Assembly (NCBI GenBank): GCA_944472135.2
Contig: OX235265.1
Location: 90,180,984 to 90,244,983 of the forward strand
Reading direction: 5' to 3'
DNA: 64,000 bases
DNA from: Trichobilharzia regenti
Lineage: Eukaryota > Platyhelminthes > Trematoda > Strigeidida > Schistosomatidae
The notes beneath the pieces were generated by a model, which worked only from the letters and a program-made list of their open reading frames with translations, was not told the origin of the DNA and did no database searches. Numbering within the stretch: position 1 is the stretch's first letter; each line of letters opens with the position of its first letter. A program made the translations under genes and the position numbers. Below, in pieces: positions 57,410-64,000 of this stretch.

Positions 57410-58515
57410 CAATCAGAAAAAGTGGTGAATTAAGTCCCAGGGGATTCACAAATAACACGCAAACTGGTTAATGTGCGGAACACACCGCAAATAGGAATAT
57501 CTGGTAAGCGCGCTATTTTCGCGATGCCCAACTTAAACAAAAACCTTGACCAATGGATTACTTGGACTTTGTAGACAATAGATTAGTACCTATATGAGTT
57601 CATCGAATCCGGAAAGAATGATTTACTGTATCTGGGTTAGTAAGATGCAATGATAACCTAAGAATTTATAGGCAACAGTTGCTAATTTGCTGTTATCATT
57701 TATATTTGTATTTAGAATATTTAGCAGCCTTTATCCTTGACGAATAATTTCCAACTCCGTAGATATATTATTGTACAGTATAGGCACTAACACCATAAAT
57801 GTTATAATCTAGATATTCTGTCGTAACCCCTTTGTCCAGTCTTAGGTGTTGCTGTAATTTCACTAACGTGCGCGCAGAAGGCAAATTTGGTTTGATATGG
57901 GCTTCCTGAGTAAAAGATTTCTCTTTGTCATCATATCCTGTTTGTTCTACGTTAAAGCCAATGTCTGCTTATTTACACCTTTTACGAATACAGTTTCTAA
58001 CGTAGTTAGCGTGTAAATATAAGTTTTTGAAAATATTGCATCCCTTTCCGCTGTCCTGCAGAACTTCTGCTAATTTACCACATTTTGGAAACTTCCTTAT
58101 TCTAAAAAACGCCACTGTTTAATTCAATCGATGGGTTAGTGACGAATTATTGTCTCTGTAGTTAGTCAGTGAGTTATACATCCTAACTAAACTTTGTCTT
58201 CAGGTTGCCACTTGTGACAATAAACTTTGATACGCTGTGATTGTAATCTGTTGTTCACAAACCCCCTTTGGTAATTATACCCCGATACATTTCTGCAGAC
58301 CTAGCCTTGATATTATCTTCTGTGCTTATCACTTGATCCACGAGGGGAATCATTTCACTTGTATGGCAGAAAATTGTGGTAGTTGACAGTTTCTATCTCT
58401 GTATTGTTTAAATACTTGCTGTTGTTTGCTAATCTATTTACTATATGAATTAAAATAATTCCGCCAAATACAAACTCCTTAGCCCATCCCTCTCTGTGTT
58501 GTTGGTTGAATTCTT
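57410..58515. other. 5' flank of MORC2-like gene
   Basis: Presumed promoter and 5' UTR region. In-frame TAA at 57430-57432 sets the start. No TATA box or trans-splice acceptor is clear. 58210-58240 holds GACAATAAACTTTGATACGC, which could be the polyadenylation region of a retroelement LTR. Confidence 0.4.
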
Positions 58516-58517
58516 TA

Positions 58518-58708
58518 TGTGTCGGTGGCATAGTGGTTAGGACTCTCGCCGACCATGCACACGGTCCGAGGTTCGATCCCCTGCCGACGCACACCTGATA
58601 TCTATGGTCGGCCTGCAAAACTTGGGCTACCGACATCCATGCTGAAAATTCCACACTTGTACCAATAATACAGTGTGGAATCAAGCTGTAATCAAAAATA
58701 ATAAATAC
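58518..58708 (+). mobile_element. SINE, family B
   Basis: Head GTCGGTGGCATAGTGGTTAG, B-box GGTTCGATCCCC, body GGTCGGCCTGCAAAACTTGG, tail CAAGCTGTAATCAAAAATAA. Lies 40 bp before the gag remnant. Confidence 0.88.
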
Positions 58709-58750
58709 GACTACTACCATTACAGGTAATCATAACAGTTTGGCGTCTCT

Positions 58751-59516
58751 ATGGAATTAAATAATCTTCGAAAGTTTCCTATGAATGGTTCGCCGCGGGA
58801 AATCGCCGATTATCTTGAATGCTTAGACGCATGGTGCACGTCGAAGAATGCTCGTGATGACGAAATTTTAGGTCATTTTATTACTGCTGTTGGGTCGAAT
58901 GCGTATAGCCTAGTTAAAACTTTGTAATTTCCAGATAAACAAATTTCTCTGTCCTATGGTATACTCCGTGAACTTCTCACAAATTACTTCCACATAACAA
59001 CTTTCGAAACATGAGAGTGGGACCAGCTCAGCAAACTTGCTCTTGCTCCCAACCAGAAGATTAGAGGCTTTATTCTCCACCTTTAGATACAAGCTTCAAA
59101 GTGCAACTTTGTAGGTCAGCTCCATACTCAATTACGTAATCGTCTAATTACTGGAATCAATATTCCTAGTTTAGAGAAAGAGTTGATTCAGTTTCCCTCA
59201 TGCACCCTTCCAACTGCCAAGGATTTATGTATTACATATGAAGATGTCAACAGTAAATGCCCAGCTCCCATTACGTAAGTATCTTGTCATGCTATCCAAA
59301 GTTAATGATACAAGTAGTCATAGAAAGAAATCCAAACTTTCATCTAGATGTAACAGAATGCATAAAGAAAGGGAAAACGTCAAACGCGTTTTTCCTGTGG
59401 AAAGATTCATCTACGAATCACTTGCCGTTTTTGGGGTGCTAAGTGCCATAAATGTGATAAAATTGGGCAAATAAAGTCTGTTTGCAGAAGTTCAAATACT
59501 TATGCTACTCAAGTAA
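58751..59516 (+). pseudogene. Ty3/gypsy-type gag remnant
   Basis: Starts MELNNLRKFPMNGSPREIAD then YLECLDAWCTSKNARDDEIL, HFITAVGSNAYSLVKTL, stop, then DKQISLSYGILRELLTNYF, the typical gag core of schistosome Ty3/gypsy (Boudicca-like) elements. Further on, HLRITCRFWGAKCHKC and DKIGQIKSVC is a CCHC zinc knuckle with His changed to Gln. Stops and frameshifts throughout; no pol found downstream and LTRs not delimited. Confidence 0.75.
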
Positions 59517-59989
59517 AATGGTATTCGTAGATTCGACAATGGAAAGCAAGCTAATTTATAAGATGCCCCATAAATCTGTGCGGAGCCCACGTGGTCGCAT
59601 CTCAACAATAGGCCGAGCAAATGGTATATGTTTAAAGGCAGAAGTATGATCCGTCTAGACATTCATTATTATCTTTTTCAACATAACGATCTAAGCCCTC
59701 ATAAAAATCATGAAAATCTCGATCTGTCAAATTGAATATTACTGTTGCTGCGGGATGGCGCGATTCACCTCAGTGACTGCCACTATATCTACTGATCAGC
59801 TGGCGCCACCCCCCTTCTTCACTACAAGTTCTGACTGACACTAAATGACATTAGTGTCACTAGGTACTTCAATTCTTGCAGGTGCCTGGCTAAAGTTATC
59901 CAGTCTGACGCTGAACATCCTCTTCATTTTCAACTTTCGCCTTGTATATCTTTGGGCGAAAGAGGAAGAAACTTCTTAAGAATGTATAT

Positions 59990-60235
59990 TATTATTTTAT
60001 CCTTTAGTTCCTAGAGGAACATAGGGTTTCAGCTGCGCACCTCCATTGCCTTCTGTTTTCTGACAAATTTTTCACCCCACTCCAAGCCTGCCCACATGCT
60101 TTCATCTCCTCCTCGCATGACCTCCTCCAAGTCACCGTTGCACTGACGACCGACTCGCCGCTTCCTTTTCGGGCTCCACTCGAGCAATGGCTTGTCTAGT
60201 GATGTCACTTGATGGTTTCCTCAGGGCGCTTTTCG
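59990..60235 (-). mobile_element. RTE 3' end (WIGHTLRK family)
   Basis: Reverse complement: AAGTGACATCACTAGACAAG, CCATTGCTCGAGTGGAGCCC, GGAGGAGGTCATGCGAGGAG, GTGCGCAGCTGAAACCCTAT and CTAGGAACTAAAGGATAAAA. Same 3' end as the nested copy at 41888. Confidence 0.82.
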
Positions 60236-60839
60236 ATCAGTGCGTTACTTTTCGCTGTAACATATAAAACTCTCATTTCTTTGCTATTGCTCGCCACGAA
60301 GTTCTTAAGAATGTACGCTCGTACAACTAAATATAATTACTGTCATACCATATTTAGCGCGAATTTTGTGTGAAGAATCAGATATTTGAAAAGAACTTAT
60401 AAACTTTTTAAATCAGTAACTGTACTGCAAAGAATGAAAAAATTATCATTACATGCATTATCAATGATACTATTTACTTATACTTCGTTATTCAATAACT
60501 TGTTTGTTGAATATATCACACAGTGAAACAGGGGCGTTGATAAGGCATATCCCCTATTTGAAGTGGCGCCTTTGGCTTAACCTTGACGGCATTTGCGCGG
60601 TTTCGTTGATTCGAGTTGGAGCTAGTCGTCCAGCAAACGCAGTAGACGCGATTTCGGTGCTTATTTTGCTCTTGTTGGATAAATTTATATGAAAATTATT
60701 GTTCGATATTGTTCTCGAGCATTTACTTATTCCTTGTGTGACAGGACGCTTAAATACATGGTTCATGCAGTGATTTTTGGCATGCCGAGTAAGCTTCGCG
60801 TACATTTCAACGACTGTCATTCGATAAATTTCTTTGCAG

Positions 60840-61119
60840 ATTGGCGGAAACTTGTACTCGGTCTCAAATTTCCTTATCAGCATTTGTGCAGTACCTTTTA
60901 CTGCTGCAGGAACCAAGGAATATGGTTGATATCAAATTTAGCATCCTTCCGCACTTTTGTGTGGTATTGGTAGCTGAAAGTCAATGGAATGCATATATAC
61001 AAGCGAAAGTCATTGTTCACAAATGGGAAGAACCTGTAATATGTTTTACGATCACTTACAACATTCAGTGTTTTCTGCCAAAATTTTTAAATGATTTAAA
61101 TGCACACGGAAACATTTGA
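60840..61119 (+). other. Possible exon, unrecognised
   Basis: A strong acceptor (TTTCTTTGCAG, ending 60839) is followed by a frame open for about 90 codons: LAETCTRSQISLSAFVQYLL, then KFSILPHFCVVLVAESQWNA and KVIVHKWEEPVICFTI, to a stop at 61119. An overlapping minus-strand frame (60916-60554) is also long. Could be part of a gene divergent from MORC2, or chance. Confidence 0.22.
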
Positions 61120-61139
61120 GTAATTTGGTGGATTTCAAT

Positions 61140-62400
61140 ACCATCCTCGTGATCAGGTGCGTAAAGACATCAGTGGTGTGCGTCACTTTGTCCTATTAGT
61201 GAGTTTGGTTTCATAAACTTCCGATTTTTGTTATTGTCCTGACGCCACATTATTCGCGCTTGTTCGAAGTTAATTCACAAAATTATTTTAAAACCACGTA
61301 GAAGTAGTGTCCGACATCTCTTAAAGCTATGGACGTAAGGTTTAGAAGTGGTTGCTGTATCCATTTAGGGAAGGCTCATCGACTTCTGCAAGTAAGGGCT
61401 ACGCATCATATTCCTAAATGCCTCCAGAAGCAACAGAATCTTCAGAAGTTATTAATGGGGTCCCAGCTCCTCTATTTCGAAACATATTATAGGGACAGGA
61501 CATAAAACTGACGTTTGCACATTTTTTAAACCTATCTGTAAAACGTGTTTGGATTGCATCCTAAAGTTTGTGGAAGCCGAAGTTTGATTAGGAAGTTTAA
61601 ACCACTTTTGTGAATTCCAAGACTATTCGTCATCACACGAAACCTTCTTTGTTAAACTTCGTTTTGATACTATTCAGGGTAGATGTACTAGTACCTCTGA
61701 TATTTGGTTTAGTGATCTTCATTGTTATTTTGACCTCCAATATGTGGTTTTAATTCCACCTAAATTTATTTTCTAGACTTTTAACTGTATTAATCTCATA
61801 TGTATTCCTATAACAAGTCCATGCGTGACCACATTGTCCAAAATGTGTTGCACAAATACAACACTACACGACTCAGACAAATTACGTCTTCTTATTACTT
61901 CGTCTAAATATTCACTTGTGTCAAAAATAGTGACTGATGTAATTGCACATCGATATAAACTTTCATTAATTCTTACTGTGCTATCTCGTTAATATTATAT
62001 TGGTAGTCATATTCATGTATACATCCTGTGAACCCTTGTTTTCTTTTTTAGATAATCTGTAGTCCCAGTGACCTCGTGGGATTCGTTGCTGAAGAGAGTG
62101 GTTTCCAGTACCGTTGATTTTGTATTTTGTGTCGAATCACTAATAAATGTGTTCTCTACATCTCAAATAGACATTCTACTTGTTAATAGTCACTACTAAC
62201 TTTATAGAATGTTGTGAGCTACAGAGTTATGGGGTTAGGGCCATGTGTTGTATTGAGTAGCGCGTTTAGAAGATACGTCCGCCCCTGAGGAATATTGTCG
62301 TCAATATGGAGTACATTCTCGGGGTAAATCTGTTAGCAGTAATTATTATCAGTACCTATATTTCGTATGGATGGTATATAACGAAATGTACTAATTCAGT
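61140..62400. other. Intergenic sequence, no gene recognised
   Basis: AT-rich, no long frames. 62060-62160 (GTAGTCCCAGTGACCTCGTG to AATAAATGTGTTC) has the look of an LTR or 3' UTR but I found no partner copy. Confidence 0.4.
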
Positions 62401-62578
62401 AGTGCGTCGGTGCACAGTGGTTAAGACTCTCGCCGACATGCACATGGTCTGGGGTTCGAGCCCACGCCGACGCATACCTGATATCTATGGTCGGCCTGTG
62501 AAATTTGGGTACCGATATCCATGCTGAAAATTCCATGCTTGTACCAAAAATACGGTGTGGAATCAAGCTGCAATCAAA

Positions 62579-62614
<36 letters not shown>

Positions 62615-62619
62615 AAAAG
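62401..62619 (+). mobile_element. SINE, family B, with poly(A) tail
   Basis: Head AGTGCGTCGGTGCACAGTGG, B-box GGTTCGAGCCC, body CTGATATCTATGGTCGGCCT, CAAGCTGCAATC and a nearly pure A tract of about 40 bp (62577-62619). The long A tail suggests a young insertion. Confidence 0.9.
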
Positions 62620-63340
62620 GTTAGAAATATCCGTTAAAATTGAAACAGGTGCTCATGTAAGGGGAAACTGATTAATCGAAATTTGAAACATCACGTAAGT
62701 GATAAAGTTTATAGCATCGTTTACATGCGAATAGTTAAGCTTATTTATTTAGAAATGATGGTAACTAGTTGATGGTTTAAGAGATGTTATGTTTGATAGA
62801 AAATGGATGGGACATTGTAACTGAAAAACAGTGTAAGTGGGTAAGCAACATCAGCTGGCCAGTATACACATATTTTGAAGTAAAACACGATCGGGTAAAG
62901 TATTTCGAAGACAGGAGTAGAGCAGTCTTCTGGAACTATTAATTTAGTGAGCAATTAAATTTGTCTTTGAATTAAGACTGAAAGTAAGCGGCATATTGGT
63001 AAGCTAAACGATTACCATTATTCGGTTTCGTTAGAATAAGTATCCGAGTACTGTTTCACTCATCATTCTATATTCTGAATAACTTAGTAACATGGCGTTT
63101 ACTTTCGGATCCAAATTACTAAGTAAAGGTTAATATCCCTAGGATTAAATTGTCGCCAAAGCAAGTAAATATGTTCATTTCTAGAAAATACTAAGGTTTG
63201 GAGTTGTTTTTTTACTACCACAACACCAGGTGACTCACCAATTAGTCACAAAGTAAAACTAGATCTGTCAAAGAGAGTCCGCTCCTGACTTCTAGGTTTC
63301 GTGAAGGTAGAACTATATACATAGGTTAATAGGATTAGAC
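62620..63340. other. Intergenic sequence, nothing recognised
   Basis: AT-rich with no long frame or known repeat. Confidence 0.5.
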
Positions 63341-63346
63341 GCATGA

Positions 63347-63950
63347 TGTCAATTCGAAACTAGGTAATTACGTTTCGCAGCTACAGAAAACACCACGTTA
63401 CAATCCATTCCTTTAATCTTGTCAATCAATGTGACATCAATTAAGACAAGAGAAGGAACACCACTGGTTTTCACAAAATCCATTTGTGTTCCCTAATATA
63501 ATGTACATTCCGTAATTATAGGCAAACTAGGAAACGCACCAAGTCATCACATATACGAACAATAATTAATTTAAAGGAATGCCTACTCGATATGGTTCAG
63601 AGTTCATGTGAAGTGACACATGCCTACATCTGAAAGTGCGTGTGTAAGGTTTCGCATCTCGTCAGCCTTTCGTCTAAGTGACTCAATGGGTCGCCTCCAT
63701 ATTTAACAAATGCTCAGTCCATGAATTCTACTTGTACCTGTAAAACACAAACAATACCCTGCTGGGATATGGTGCTGTGTTACACCAGAGTCCCTCAGTT
63801 TACAGGTAAATCACACTTAATATCAGTTGTCAATGGAGTTGAAGATTGAACGATCAATTCTTGGTTGTTTGCTCAAAATCAACTTCCCCAATTTTCGCGG
63901 AGGCATCAATACGACAGTCATCGTCTCATCGGTCGCTGTTCAGAAAGAAG
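63347..63950 (-). other. Possible exons at window end, unrecognised
   Basis: Two minus-strand segments each have a good acceptor and an open frame to a stop: 63950-63831 (after TTCTGAACAG; ETMTVVLMPPRKLGKLILSK) and 63497-63347 (after ATATTAG; MDFVKTSGVPSLVLIDVTLI). They cannot both be terminal exons of one transcript. Either may be the end of a gene lying beyond the window. Confidence 0.2.
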
Positions 63951-64000
63951 AGTGAAACATCGTCAGAAGTAATCTTATGATTTATTATTGTAATATTTGT

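Noticed and set aside
63735..63809. 11-bp inverted repeat TACCTGTAAA/TTTACAGGTA as a regulatory hairpin
   Set aside because: Short, single occurrence, and better explained by splice-like sequences or chance.
1..64000. CRISPR arrays, bacterial operons, or prophage
   Set aside because: No regular spaced repeats and no prokaryotic gene organisation; introns and animal retroelements show this is eukaryotic.

Overview
This is animal nuclear DNA, almost certainly from a schistosome or a close trematode relative. It holds one host gene with six introns of 32-40 bp followed by introns of up to 7.4 kb, and it is dense in repeats typical of schistosomes: RTE-clade non-LTR retrotransposons (SR2-like), Penelope-like elements (PLEs) with GIY-YIG domains, tRNA-headed SINEs, and a SINE family with a hammerhead-ribozyme-like core (the S-alpha type). 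The species call is inference from these families; no search was run.

The main gene is a MORC-family ATPase, closest to MORC2, on the minus strand from 57405 to 7297. I assembled 21 coding exons by hand. Every junction is GT/AG, the phases agree across all 20 introns, and the product is 975 residues: GHKL ATPase, S5-fold transducer with coiled coil, CW zinc finger, proline-rich and acidic linkers, and the conserved MORC2-type C-terminal helices. Almost all other recognisable sequence lies in its introns and flanks.

Layout. 1-7296 (3' flank): two PLE remnants, SINEs, RTE fragments, microsatellites. 7369-14762 (last intron): a full-length RTE retrotransposon (8380-12137) with a complete EN-RT reading frame and an 11-bp target-site duplication, antisense to the gene. 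14763-21322: exons 20 to 17 with decayed RTE pieces. 21323-28652 and 28838-34625: two large introns with hammerhead SINEs, PLE and RTE fragments and a small foldback repeat. 34626-50459: exons 15 to 10 with SINEs and nested RTE and PLE copies. 50460-51958 (intron 9): a near-perfect 1.3-kb palindrome with TTAA at both ends and the same 112-codon frame in each arm. 51959-57405: exons 9 to 1. 57406-64000 (5' flank): a Ty3/gypsy-type gag remnant, SINEs, an RTE tail and some unrecognised open frames.

The most unusual items are the palindrome in intron 9, an HDV-ribozyme-like fold at the exact 5' terminus of the full-length RTE, hammerhead-like cores in three unrelated repeat types, RTE copies that keep the 5' end but lack the 3' end, and PLE copies with inverted head fragments. 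MORC proteins are known in other animals and plants as silencers of transposons, so a MORC gene this full of them is a notable setting.
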